Positions 38,087 through 47,015 of a stretch of DNA of 64,000 nt are shown one piece after another; the first letter of the stretch is position 1, and every line of letters starts with the position of its first letter. The position numbers were made by a program, and so were the translations under genes. The stretch comes from Tamlana crocina (lineage in GTDB: Bacteria > Bacteroidota > Bacteroidia > Flavobacteriales > Flavobacteriaceae): NCBI GenBank assembly GCA_040429635.1, contig CP158972.1, forward strand, positions 219,918 to 283,917, read 5' to 3'. The notes under the pieces are model-generated. The model saw only the letters and a list, made by a program, of their open reading frames with translations. It ran no database searches and had not been told where the DNA came from.

Positions 38087-38710
38087 CTTTTTTGTATTAT
38101 GGTAAATCTTATACAAAGGTAACAATTATTAACATTGTGGATGGAAGTATTCATTACTTGTTAATAAGTGTTGATAGTTTTGTAAAATTAAAATTGGGAT
38201 TATTCAATTATTTTTTCAAACAAAAACCGGAAACTAAAATGCAAATTTTTAATCCGTTTTTTTTTGAGATGTTTTCAGACCAAAATAAGATCGATATAAA
38301 CATCAATTTTAAAAAAGTTATGAGTTAAAAACGGTTAATTTGGGTTGTTAACAATTGTGGATTAAAATTTGAAATCAGTTAAAAATTAACCCTTTAAAAT
38401 AATTCATCATGTTAATTACCTTTTAACAGAATGTAAATTTATTGTAATCAAAATAAAACTTAAAAAAGTTATACCAGATATTAACAAGCTATAATAACCA
38501 TCATTTTATTTTTTAAATTTTTAAAAGAAATAGATATTATAATATATAATGTGGATAAGTTAAATTCACCTTAAGATAACATTGAAAAAATCGTATTAAA
38601 TTTTAAAACCGTAGCTTTGCAAAGCAAATAGCTTAATCTTCGCCTTAATAAAGCTATTTTATAACATTTTTTCCTAGTATCTTAGGAAAATAAATAGATT
38701 ACAACAATTA
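38087..38710. other. AT-rich intergenic region with DnaA-box-like sites
   Basis: A 624-bp gap between divergent rpiB and rnr, longer than any other gene-free stretch here. One perfect DnaA-box-type 9-mer, TGTGGATAA, lies at 38550-38558. TGTGGATTA (38356-38364, one mismatch) and TGTGGATGG (38136-38144, two mismatches) share its orientation. The stretch 38500-38550 is almost pure A/T. The short frame across 38074-38328 has no family features and is not called. The region could be a replication origin, a DnaA-regulated promoter or simply an AT-rich double promoter. Confidence 0.4.
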
Positions 38711-40948
38711 ATGAGTAAAAAGAGAAAAAGGAAATCCGGTAAAAAAGGCATTTCCAACCTAACAAATACCATTCTAAGTATTTTAAAAAAAGATAGAAAC
38801 CAATCTTACAACTATAAACAAATTGCGGCTAAATTAGGTGTTAACGATGCCAGTAGCCGTAACCAAATTATAAAAACCTTGGCCAAATTGGCCGCCAAAC
38901 AGGAAATTGAGCAGGTTGATCGTGGCAAGTTTAAAGCCATTGTTACGGCCGAGTATCATGTGGGGATTTTGGATTTATCGTCCCGTGGCGCCGGTTACGT
39001 GATTTGCGATGATTTTGACGAAGATGTGTTTATAGCCTCAAACAATGTTAACAAAGCATTGCAAGGTGACGAAGTGGAATTTTACGTTTATAAGCGCCGT
39101 AAACGCGGAAAAATGGAAGGGGAAATTACCAATATCCTTAAGCGTGCTAAATCGGAATATGTTGGCGTTATTCAAATGCAGAAAAATAATAATTATGCTT
39201 TTGTTGTGGCCGATAGTACCAAAATGTACAAAGATATTTTTGTGCCCATCAATAAAACTTTAAAAGCTGAAGATGGCGATAAGGTTTTGGTAAAGTTGGA
39301 AGACTGGCCCGATAACGCCGATTCACCTTACGGAAAAGTGCTTAAAGTACTCGGAAAACCAGGTGAACACGGTACCGAAATTCATGCTATTTTGGCCGAA
39401 TACGGATTGCCACATGATTTTCCCCACGATGTTGAGGAGTACGCCAATAATTTAGATACTTCGATTACCAAGGAAGAAATTGCCAAACGTCGCGATATGC
39501 GCCAGGATTTAACCTTCACCATCGATCCCAAGGATGCTAAGGATTTTGATGATGCCCTGTCGTTTAAAATTTTGGACAACGGACTCTACGAAATAGGAAT
39601 CCACATCGCCGATGTATCGCATTACTTAAAAGAAGGCACAGTGTTGGATGACGAAGCGTACGAGCGCGCCACATCCATTTATTTGGTAGACCGTGTGGTT
39701 CCTATGCTTCCCGAAGTCTTATCGAATAATGCTTGTTCATTACGACCCAACGAAGAAAAATATACCTTTTCGGCAGTATTTCAACTGAATAATAAAGCTG
39801 AAATTAAAAACCAATGGTTTGGGCGAACCGTAACCTATAGCGATGCCCGTTTTGCTTACGAAGAAGCCCAAGCGATTATTGAAAACAATCCGGATGTCAC
39901 GCTGAGCGGAGTCGAAGCGTCTCAAATAAAAACCGAAATCCCCCAAGACGTTTCACTCACCGAAAAAGCATATCAAACCCAACCCGAAATAGCACAAGCT
40001 ATTTTGGTGCTTGACCGATTGGCTAAAATTATGCGTAAAAAACGTATGAGTACGGGCGCTATTTCGTTTGATAAAGTAGAAGTAAAATTTAATCTCGATG
40101 AGAACAACAATCCGCAAGGGGTATTCTTTAAAACCAGTAAAGATGCCAATAAGTTGATTGAGGAATTTATGCTGTTGGCCAATAAAAAAGTGGCCGAATT
40201 TATAGGAAAACAAAGTCCGAAAAAGACTTTCGTGTACCGAGTGCACGACGAGCCAGACGATAGTAAACTGGCGGCATTGCAAAATGTAGTGGGACGTTTT
40301 GGTTATAAACTCAATTTTAAGGACCGCAAAACCACATCGGCATCGCTTAATAATTTATTGAAGGAAGTGGTGGGCAAAAAGGAGCAAAATTTAGTCGATA
40401 CTTTGACTATTCGCAGTATGAGCAAAGCTGAATATACCACGCACAATATTGGGCATTACGGTTTGGCGTTCGATTATTATAGCCATTTTACCTCACCCAT
40501 TCGTCGTTATCCGGATGTGATGGCACACCGATTGTTACAGCATTATTTAGATGGCGGAAAAAGTGCCAACGAAGCCACTTACGAAGAAAAATGCCAACAC
40601 TCCAGCAATATGGAAATGCTGGCCACCAAAGCCGAGCGAGATTCCATTAAATACATGCAAATTCGTTTTATGGAAGACCATAAAGACCAAGAGTTTGTGG
40701 GCGTAATTTCGGGGGTGACCGATTGGGGCATTTACGTGGAAATTATTGAAAACAAATGCGAGGGCATGGTAAGTGTGCGCGATATGAAAGACGACCATTA
40801 CGGCTTCGACCAAGATCAATATGCCATGGTTGGGCGAAATACCAAAACCATGTACCAATTAGGAGACGAAGTGATTGTAAAAGTTAAAAACACCGATTTA
40901 GTTAAAAAACACCTCGATTTTAATTTAGTTGGAAAATCTGAGGATTAG
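38711..40948 (+). CDS. rnr: ribonuclease R
   Basis: 3'-5' exoribonuclease for structured RNA, 745 aa. The order is: basic N-terminus with a winged helix (about 20-80), cold-shock OB domains (about 80-230), the RNB catalytic domain with DPKDAKDFDDALS (Mg-binding Asp cluster, about 275-288), and a C-terminal S1 domain (VGVISGVTDWGIYVEI, about 655-740). Residues about 396-410 (VTLSGVEASQ...) are encoded by a fragment of the dispersed GTCA/GAGCG repeat, in frame, in a loop of the RNB domain that should tolerate variation. Confidence 0.96.
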   Translation: MSKKRKRKSGKKGISNLTNTILSILKKDRNQSYNYKQIAAKLGVNDASSRNQIIKTLAKLAAKQEIEQVDRGKFKAIVTAEYHVGILDLSSRGAGYVICDDFDEDVFIASNNVNKALQGDEVEFYVYKRRKRGKMEGEITNILKRAKSEYVGVIQMQKNNNYAFVVADSTKMYKDIFVPINKTLKAEDGDKVLVKLEDWPDNADSPYGKVLKVLGKPGEHGTEIHAILAEYGLPHDFPHDVEEYANNLDTSITKEEIAKRRDMRQDLTFTIDPKDAKDFDDALSFKILDNGLYEIGIHIADVSHYLKEGTVLDDEAYERATSIYLVDRVVPMLPEVLSNNACSLRPNEEKYTFSAVFQLNNKAEIKNQWFGRTVTYSDARFAYEEAQAIIENNPDVTLSGVEASQIKTEIPQDVSLTEKAYQTQPEIAQAILVLDRLAKIMRKKRMSTGAISFDKVEVKFNLDENNNPQGVFFKTSKDANKLIEEFMLLANKKVAEFIGKQSPKKTFVYRVHDEPDDSKLAALQNVVGRFGYKLNFKDRKTTSASLNNLLKEVVGKKEQNLVDTLTIRSMSKAEYTTHNIGHYGLAFDYYSHFTSPIRRYPDVMAHRLLQHYLDGGKSANEATYEEKCQHSSNMEMLATKAERDSIKYMQIRFMEDHKDQEFVGVISGVTDWGIYVEIIENKCEGMVSVRDMKDDHYGFDQDQYAMVGRNTKTMYQLGDEVIVKVKNTDLVKKHLDFNLVGKSED
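39896..39924. repeat. dispersed repeat fragment inside rnr, in frame
   Basis: GTCACGCTGAGCGGAGTCGA (39896-39915) then AGCGTCTCA matches the half-unit GTCAnnnTGAGCGnAGTCGA found intergenically at 17758 and 52028. It is translated VTLSGVEASQ, and the reading frame continues. Confidence 0.8.
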
Positions 40949-41151
40949 GAAGTTAACGTATTAGTATATGAAAAGTAGGTAATTAGTTAACATCTACGCT
41001 TTCAAAATGTGATAAAGTTTGTAATGAGCTACAACCCTTGATTTACTAATATACAAGTAAACCTTAGTTTATACTACTTTATTTAAGACTGAAAATGAAA
41101 AGATTTGAGTAACATAATTAATACCATCGCAAGCAATTTCTAGATGCCATT

Positions 41152-42054
41152 TCAGTTAAGGCCTGATTTAAATTCGCTAACCATATTTTTTATAATGGCT
41201 TTTGTATCTCCTTCTTTAAGGCTTTCAAACGATACATATCCACGGTAATTACTAGATTGTATTATTTTAGCTATGCGTTGTAAATCTGCAGGGACTTTAG
41301 TGCTATCTTTTTGTTTTACGTGTTCTTTTACTAAAAAGTAATTAGCATAAGGAGCAAGGTTTTCTATTTCTTTATAAGGGTCGTTAGAAGGTAAACTTCC
41401 GCAATCTAAAATTAATCCAAACCAGTCTGAATTTACTCTTTTCAACATGTCAATAACTTCTTCACTGGTAAACAAAAATTCATCATGATTTTGCAGACCA
41501 ACAACGACACCGTGAAGTTCACCATATTTGGCACAGGTTTTAAAGTTGTTCGCCATCCATTCCTTTACATCGTCTTTTGAATAGGTTTCGCTTTTATGTT
41601 TTCCCGTAAAAATTCTCATTATAGGTGATCCTATTTTAGATGATACCTCTAACCAGTTTTTGATAAGTTCAATGTCATTGTTTCTTTTTACAAGATTTGG
41701 AGTGGCAAAGTCATTTCTAACGCCAGTCCATGAAATATCAAGTCCTAACTCGAGTGCTTTTCTTTTTAAATCAAAAAGCTCTTTGTTTGAAGGTATTTCT
41801 GGATATGAATTGAAATAATACCCCGTTATATCTACTGCATCCAAACCAATATCTGCTGCAAAATCCATCATATCATAAAAAGTCATTTCGCCACTCCTAA
41901 GCTCTGAATTAAACGAATACGCATTGATGCTGTATTGCAGTCTTGATGTCGAATTTTTTTTTAATGGGTTGGTATGAGCCATTAGTTTGTTAGCTCCTAA
42001 AACTAAAGGTGCTAGCATTAAATTTTTCAAAATGTTTCTTCGAGTTATATTCAT
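41152..42054 (-). CDS. sugar phosphate isomerase/epimerase-like TIM barrel with Tat signal
   Basis: A 300-aa protein from the ATG at 42054; a TTG at 42075 would add 7 residues. The N-terminus MNITRRNILKNLMLAPLVLG has a twin-arginine motif and hydrophobic core, so it is probably exported folded to the periplasm. The AP-endonuclease-2/xylose-isomerase-like barrel begins near residue 40, with DAVDITGYY, LQNHDEF and LILDCGSLPSNDP as expected metal and substrate positions. The substrate is unknown. It lies 45 bp downstream of a dehydrogenase gene and is probably co-transcribed with it in a sugar-acid or polyol route. Confidence 0.85.
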   Translation of the reverse strand: MNITRRNILKNLMLAPLVLGANKLMAHTNPLKKNSTSRLQYSINAYSFNSELRSGEMTFYDMMDFAADIGLDAVDITGYYFNSYPEIPSNKELFDLKRKALELGLDISWTGVRNDFATPNLVKRNNDIELIKNWLEVSSKIGSPIMRIFTGKHKSETYSKDDVKEWMANNFKTCAKYGELHGVVVGLQNHDEFLFTSEEVIDMLKRVNSDWFGLILDCGSLPSNDPYKEIENLAPYANYFLVKEHVKQKDSTKVPADLQRIAKIIQSSNYRGYVSFESLKEGDTKAIIKNMVSEFKSGLN

Positions 42055-42098
42055 AGTATTCACTTTTATAGACAAGTGGAATTTTTGCTTTTATTTTA

Positions 42099-43097
42099 TT
42101 AGAGTGCCATAATCTTTTCCCAAATACTTCTGTTTACAAAAATGCCTTCCTTTAAATTTTTTGCTCTGGTTTGTGCGCTTCTTTCACCTGGATAGTATAT
42201 TGTATCTTCAGGATTTATTGGTTCTACGTTTTGAGTAAAATTAATAATTTCTTCTAAGAGTTTCTCCTGTAGTCCATTGTCATTAAAAACCTCAGGATAG
42301 ATACAGATATAAACTTGGGAAATGGCTGTCTCAATTTCTTTTGAGCTTATTTTGTAGGTAGAGTCTCCTGCAGAAAGTATGGTAGCCAGCATATCCAACA
42401 CCATAGAAAGGGCAGAACCTTTCCAATAACCAATGGGTAAACCACGCTCTTTTGATAAAATTTTATCGGGATCATTTGACAACTCATCCTTGTCATCCCA
42501 GCCACCATGATAAGGTAATTTTTCTCCTTTAAGTCTATAATCGTTAATCTTACCGAATGAAAACTGCGAAAGCGCCATATCCAATATAACATGTCCTTTT
42601 TTTCTTGGAATAGATACCACAAAGGGGTTATTACCGATTCTGCTGTCTTTTCCTCCCCAAGGTGGCATGTTTGGTTTAGTATTCGTAAAAAGTATTGAAA
42701 TGCAATTGGCATTAGCAGCTTGTTTTCCATAAGTTCCGCCCCTCATCCAGTGATTCGTGTTGCGTAATGCTACCATGCCCATTCCATGTTGTTTTGCTAA
42801 TTCAATGGCTCTGTTAGTACACTTAGTTGCATTTACAATTCCAGGGCCCAAATTTCCATCCCAACGTTCTATATTGCCAAAAGAAGCTGTTTTCTCTGCT
42901 TCAGCATCAATTTTAATTATTCCTTTTTTTACATATTCTATAAAAAGAGGCACTCTATTGACGCCATGAGAGCTTACACCGTCTAAAGTGCTTTCTGTAA
43001 ATACATTAGCAAGTAATTTAGCATTCGTGTTGTTGAATTTGTACTTAAGAAAGAGTTCGTAAAGAACCTTTTGAATGTTTTCGGGTGTAATTTGCAT
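42099..43097 (-). CDS. Ldh2-family NAD(P)-dependent dehydrogenase (YiaK/malate-lactate dehydrogenase type)
   Basis: A 332-aa cytosolic oxidoreductase of the type II malate/L-lactate dehydrogenase fold. Family blocks: DGVSSHGVNRVP near residue 45 (catalytic His), ALRNTNHWMRGGTYGKQAA near 120, and NPFVVSIPRKKGHVILDMALSQFSFG near 175. The NHWMRGG segment and context suggest the 3-dehydro-L-gulonate 2-dehydrogenase (YiaK) branch, but ureidoglycolate and malate dehydrogenases share it. With the following Tat-exported isomerase-like gene it forms a small two-gene unit. Confidence 0.88.
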   Translation of the reverse strand: MQITPENIQKVLYELFLKYKFNNTNAKLLANVFTESTLDGVSSHGVNRVPLFIEYVKKGIIKIDAEAEKTASFGNIERWDGNLGPGIVNATKCTNRAIELAKQHGMGMVALRNTNHWMRGGTYGKQAANANCISILFTNTKPNMPPWGGKDSRIGNNPFVVSIPRKKGHVILDMALSQFSFGKINDYRLKGEKLPYHGGWDDKDELSNDPDKILSKERGLPIGYWKGSALSMVLDMLATILSAGDSTYKISSKEIETAISQVYICIYPEVFNDNGLQEKLLEEIINFTQNVEPINPEDTIYYPGERSAQTRAKNLKEGIFVNRSIWEKIMAL

Positions 43098-43212
43098 GGA
43101 CCTCTCTGTCTAATTTTAATTGTTTAAAACTTTAACGATGTGAGTCGTCTTAATAATTTAAATCAGTTGATAAGCGAAAGTTAGTTGAAACTTTTAACAA
43201 AGGCAAGTGCAT

Positions 43213-43250
43213 AAAATAAAAAAAGCTACCAGAACATTGGAAGCTTTTGT
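43213..43250 (-). terminator. terminator downstream of tRNA-Cys
   Basis: On the minus strand AAAGCTTCCA, loop, TGGTAGCTTT (9 pairs, one mismatch) runs into a T-run (43213-43221). It begins 6 nt after the tRNA 3' end. Confidence 0.75.
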
Positions 43251-43252
43251 TG

Positions 43253-43323
43253 AGGCGTCGAGCGGATTCGAACCGCTGTAGAAGGTTTTGCAGACCTCTG
43301 CCTAGCCACTCGGCCACGACGCC
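43253..43323 (-). tRNA. tRNA-Cys(GCA)
   Basis: The minus strand reads GGCGTCG...CGACGCC with a 7-bp acceptor stem, D-arm GTGGCCGAGTGGCTAGGC, anticodon loop CTGCAAA (anticodon GCA) and T-arm GCGGTTCGAATCCGC. Discriminator base is U, as expected for tRNA-Cys. CCA is not encoded. Confidence 0.97.
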
Positions 43324-43376
43324 ATTAAAACGGTGGTGCAAATGTAAAAAAAAATAACATTTCTTAAGTGTTAAAA

Positions 43377-43739
43377 TTAATTTTTACGCTTTTCGGTCAT
43401 TTTAATCGTTACGCGTTCCACGTCTCCACCTATGGGCGGATTCAGTTTACTTACCCAAACCGTGGCTTTGGTAACCAGTTTGTCTTCGTTAAAAATGCGG
43501 GTTAAAATACGTTTGGCTACGGTTTCCAAAAGGTGAGAGGCGATGCTCATTTCTTCCTTAATCACGCGGTTTAAAAACACATAATCAACCGTATCACTCA
43601 GTTTATCGTTATTGGCCGAAGTTTGTAAATTGGCTTCCACCTCCAAATCCACTCGGTAATCGCTACCAATTTTGGTTTCTTCCTTTAGGCAGCCGTGGTA
43701 GGCAAAAATGCGAATATTTTCAACTTTTATAATTCCCAT
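43377..43739 (-). CDS. folB: dihydroneopterin aldolase FolB
   Basis: Converts dihydroneopterin to hydroxymethyl-dihydropterin in folate synthesis. The 120-aa length is typical. IKVENIRIFAYHGCLKEE carries the conserved Y-H-G and Glu. SHLLETVAKRI carries the second conserved Glu, and VSKLNPPIGGDVERV ends with the conserved Pro and Lys positions. It is divergent from glnS. Confidence 0.95.
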   Translation of the reverse strand: MGIIKVENIRIFAYHGCLKEETKIGSDYRVDLEVEANLQTSANNDKLSDTVDYVFLNRVIKEEMSIASHLLETVAKRILTRIFNEDKLVTKATVWVSKLNPPIGGDVERVTIKMTEKRKN

Positions 43740-43838
43740 GTTGGCGTATTAAAATCTCAATTATCGGGCAAAATTACCTAATTTTACACAGAACTTTTTG
43801 AACTAACCCGTTTAGTTTCTCTAATAGGATTAAAATTT

Positions 43839-45857
43839 ATGTCTGAAGAAAGAAGATCGCTCAATTTTATCGAGCAAATTATAGAGGAAGATTTAGCTAA
43901 TGGTTTACCGAAAAACGATTTACGTTTCCGTTTTCCGCCAGAACCCAACGGATATTTGCATATAGGTCATACCAAGGCCATCGGTATAAGTTTTGGTTTG
44001 GGTGAGCATTACAATGCACCTGTAAACTTACGTTTTGACGATACCAACCCTGCTAAAGAAGAACAGGAATATGTGGATGCCATTAAAAAAGATGTGGCTT
44101 GGTTGGGCTATAAATGGGACAAAGAATTATTTTCTTCCGATTATTTTCAGCAATTATACGATTGGGCACTGCAGCTCATCAAAGAAGGCAAAGCTTATGT
44201 CGATTCGCAAAGTAGCGAGGCCATGGCCGAACAAAAAGGTACGCCTACGCAACCAGGTGTGGATGGCCCTTACAGAAACAGAACGATTGAAGAAAACCTC
44301 GATTTGTTCGAACGCATGAAAAACGGCGAGTTTGATGAAGGCGAACACATTTTGCGCGCTAAAATTGATATGCAGCACCCCAATATGCTCATGCGCGACC
44401 CGATCATGTACCGCATCATGAAAAAAGCGCACCACCGTACCGGAAACGATTGGTGCATTTACCCGATGTACGACTGGACACATGGCGAGAGCGATTATAT
44501 TGAACAGATTTCGCACAGTTTGTGTTCGTTGGAATTTAAGCCCCACAGAGAGCTTTACGATTGGTTTTTAGATCAAGTAGTCGACCCTAATAAATTAAGG
44601 CCTAAACAACGCGAATTCGCCCGTTTAAACCTCAGTTACACTATTATGAGCAAACGTAAACTGCTCAAATTGGTGGAGGAAAATATCGTTTCAGGTTGGG
44701 ACGACCCGCGTATGCCTACCATTTCTGGGTTGCGCCGCCGTGGTTACACTCCCGTAGCTTTGCGTAAGTTTGTGGAAACCGTTGGTGTGGCGAAGCGCGA
44801 TAACGTGATTGACGTATCGTTATTGGAATTTTGTATCCGTGAGGATCTAAACAAACGAGCTCCGCGTGTTATGGCGGTTTTAGACCCGGTAAAATTGGTG
44901 ATTACCAATTATCCTAAAAATAAAGTAGAGTGGCTCGATGCCGAAAACAATCAGGAAGACGATAACGCCGGATTTAGAAAAGTACCGTTTTCACGTGAGC
45001 TTTACATTGAAAAGGACGATTTTAAGGAAGAAGCCGGTAACAAATTTTTCAGATTGAAATTGGGTGGCGAAGTTCGACTTAAAAATGCCTACATCATCAA
45101 GGCTGAAAGTGTGGTAAAAGATGAACATATTACTGAAATCCATTGTACCTATTCCGAGGATACTTCCAAAAAAGTGAAGGGCACCTTGCACTGGGTATCT
45201 ATTCAGCATGCTGTAAAAGCGGAAGTAAGGGAATACGACCGATTGTTTATGGACGAAGCGCCCGATGCGCACCAGGACAAAGATTTTATGGAGTTTTTAA
45301 ATCCGAATTCCCTAAAAATCATCGAAGCTTTTGTCGAACCAAGTTTAAAAGAAGCCAAAGTAGGCGATAGGTTCCAGTTTCAACGATTGGGCTACTTTAA
45401 TGTGGATGACGATGCTTCCGAAGAAAAATTGGTATTCAACAAAACCGTTGGGTTGCGCGATTCGTGGGCTAAAGCAACCCGTGTTGAGCGTAGTCGAAAC
45501 GAACCGAAGCCACAACAGCCAAAACAAAACAATAAACCTAATAATCAACAACCTAAGCGTAAGGCCATAAATGTGATTCAGCAATTGGGAAAAAAATATA
45601 CCAATTACCCGGAAGATAAACAGGCTAAAGTAAAGGCTGATATTTTAGAGTTAGCCAAAGAGGTGAGCTACGACGAATTGGAGCCTTTGTTCAATACAGC
45701 GGTAAAAAAAGTGGGTACCCGTATTGCGGCGACTTTGGTGCTAGGCGTTTTGTTGGAAAACGGACAAGAAAGAAATGAGGAAATCAATGCCTTTTTAGAA
45801 AAGGCTTTGGAGGATAAAAATGAGTTGTTGGTGGCAGAGGCTAAACAAATAAATTAA
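43839..45857 (+). CDS. glnS: glutaminyl-tRNA synthetase/YqeY domain fusion
   Basis: Charges tRNA-Gln. The 672-aa protein has the class I HIGH motif PEPNGYLHIGHTKA (about 32-45), the KMSKS-type loop TIMSKRKL (about 268) and C-terminal anticodon-binding barrels to about 545. A polar linker rich in Pro, Gln and Asn follows (about 553-575), then a YqeY/GatB-tail-like helical domain (about 578-672). This fusion is known in Bacteroidota and Deinococcus. The linker begins VERSRNEP, which is a translated fragment of the dispersed GAGCG-repeat. Its stop overlaps the stop of the convergent anti-sigma-like gene by 4 bp. Confidence 0.95.
   Translation: MSEERRSLNFIEQIIEEDLANGLPKNDLRFRFPPEPNGYLHIGHTKAIGISFGLGEHYNAPVNLRFDDTNPAKEEQEYVDAIKKDVAWLGYKWDKELFSSDYFQQLYDWALQLIKEGKAYVDSQSSEAMAEQKGTPTQPGVDGPYRNRTIEENLDLFERMKNGEFDEGEHILRAKIDMQHPNMLMRDPIMYRIMKKAHHRTGNDWCIYPMYDWTHGESDYIEQISHSLCSLEFKPHRELYDWFLDQVVDPNKLRPKQREFARLNLSYTIMSKRKLLKLVEENIVSGWDDPRMPTISGLRRRGYTPVALRKFVETVGVAKRDNVIDVSLLEFCIREDLNKRAPRVMAVLDPVKLVITNYPKNKVEWLDAENNQEDDNAGFRKVPFSRELYIEKDDFKEEAGNKFFRLKLGGEVRLKNAYIIKAESVVKDEHITEIHCTYSEDTSKKVKGTLHWVSIQHAVKAEVREYDRLFMDEAPDAHQDKDFMEFLNPNSLKIIEAFVEPSLKEAKVGDRFQFQRLGYFNVDDDASEEKLVFNKTVGLRDSWAKATRVERSRNEPKPQQPKQNNKPNNQQPKRKAINVIQQLGKKYTNYPEDKQAKVKADILELAKEVSYDELEPLFNTAVKKVGTRIAATLVLGVLLENGQERNEEINAFLEKALEDKNELLVAEAKQIN
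45482..45499. repeat. dispersed repeat fragment inside glnS linker
   Basis: GTTGAGCGTAGTCGAAAC (45482-45499) matches the core TTGAGCGnAGTCGAAA of copies at 17763 and 52033. It is translated VERSRN at the junction between the synthetase and the YqeY domain. Confidence 0.65.
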
Positions 45858-46411
45858 AAATTATGGTCTGACGGAGAAAAAGAAGCGTCTAAACCTTGAT
45901 TTTTAATTCTTAAAAACTTATTCATTTCGTTGTGTTTCATATTTATTGAATCGGCTATTTTATGATGGTTTTTAAGAGAATCAATCAAATAAAAATGATT
46001 AATATTCTCTTTATTGATATTCTCATAAAGTAAATAATTGGTTACCGATTCTATATTGTTTTTCAATGTAATTTCTTTATAAAAATTATAAAATAGAACT
46101 ATTAAAACAAAGGAACAAACCACAGAAACTGTTGGTGCTAACACCTTTCTTGTTGTTATAAAGTTTTTTAAAAAGTTTGATTTATCTTTTGTTTTTTGCT
46201 TTTTAAAAGCATCACTTAAGTTTTTTTTTATGTTTTTGTTTAGTGATATATTTTTATACTCGTCATTGAAAGACTCAATGGAATTGATAAGTAAAGTACG
46301 TTTTATAATGTAATCTTCTTTGGATATTTTTGTTAAAACGAAAGCTTTTTCTTTAGGAGATAAATTAGAATATTCTTTTGCTAATAATAATTCTTCAAGC
46401 CTATTTTCCAT
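45854..46411 (-). CDS. probable anti-sigma factor, single-pass membrane protein
   Basis: A 185-aa protein with no recognised family. An acidic/basic N-terminal cytosolic part (about 1-90, LAKEYSNLSPKEKAFVLTKI) precedes one transmembrane segment (about 93-112, LAPTVSVVCSFVLIVLFYNFY) and a periplasmic tail of about 70 residues. Size, topology and its 11-bp overlap with the ECF sigma gene argue for the cognate anti-sigma factor. It is clearly more AT-rich than its neighbours. The 3' end overlaps glnS convergently. Confidence 0.65.
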   Translation of the reverse strand: MENRLEELLLAKEYSNLSPKEKAFVLTKISKEDYIIKRTLLINSIESFNDEYKNISLNKNIKKNLSDAFKKQKTKDKSNFLKNFITTRKVLAPTVSVVCSFVLIVLFYNFYKEITLKNNIESVTNYLLYENINKENINHFYLIDSLKNHHKIADSINMKHNEMNKFLRIKNQGLDASFSPSDHNF

Positions 46412-47009
46412 CGTTGCAGTTTTTTAAAGCATTAAATTTATTTAGTTGTTTTGATAGTTTTTTAATTGTATAAAACAGTCGAGATTTTACGGTACCCTCA
46501 GAGCATCCCATAATTTCACTTATCATTTTAATTGATAAATTATCTTGATATCTCATTAAGAATGCAAGCCTATGGTTTTCGTCAATTTTAGCTAACTCAT
46601 TTTGTAAATAGCGGTTAAAAATAGCAGTATCATATTTGTTTTCTACGTTCGAGTAGACGACAACATCTGGTTTTACTAAAATACCGTTTTTTACTAAATT
46701 TTGTTTTTCGTTTAATCGGTATTCGTTTTTACACATGTTATATGCGATAGTATAAAACCAAGTAGAAAACAACTTGGTTTTATCGAAATAATTAGCCTTT
46801 TCTATTAATTTAAGAAATAAATCTTGTAAAAAATCTTCGGCTTTATTGTGGTCCTGGTATAGTTTTTTAAAGAAAAAATAATAAAGTCTTTTGGAATATC
46901 TTCTATATATTTCGTTAAAAGCTTTTTCATTTCCTTTATTGATAAGTTCTATTAGATCTTCATCAGATTTATTCTTATAGAAATTTTTACTTATAAAATC
47001 CAATCTCAA
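46401..47009 (-). CDS. ECF-type RNA polymerase sigma factor
   Basis: A 202-aa sigma-70 family protein. Sigma region 2 spans about 15-90 (DEDLIELINKGNEKAFNEIY, DFLQDLFLKLIEKA, FSTWFYTIAYNMCKNEYR). Region 4 spans about 135-190 (HRLAFLMRYQDNLSIKMISE, CSEGTVKSRLFYTIKKL). The frame has no ATG; a TTG at 47009, 6 bp after the preceding stop, is the likely start. It is the middle gene of a secreted protein-sigma-anti-sigma operon. The target promoters are unknown. Confidence 0.9.
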   Translation of the reverse strand: MRLDFISKNFYKNKSDEDLIELINKGNEKAFNEIYRRYSKRLYYFFFKKLYQDHNKAEDFLQDLFLKLIEKANYFDKTKLFSTWFYTIAYNMCKNEYRLNEKQNLVKNGILVKPDVVVYSNVENKYDTAIFNRYLQNELAKIDENHRLAFLMRYQDNLSIKMISEIMGCSEGTVKSRLFYTIKKLSKQLNKFNALKNCNDGK

Positions 47010-47015
47010 TTCGCT

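Noticed and set aside
38074-38328. 84-codon open frame in the rpiB-rnr gap
   Set aside because: Low complexity, Phe/Lys/Asn-rich, no domain, overlaps the rpiB 5' end antisense; looks like a chance frame in AT-rich DNA.
43150-43341. Open frame covering tRNA-Cys
   Set aside because: It reads through the tRNA gene and its terminator; spurious.
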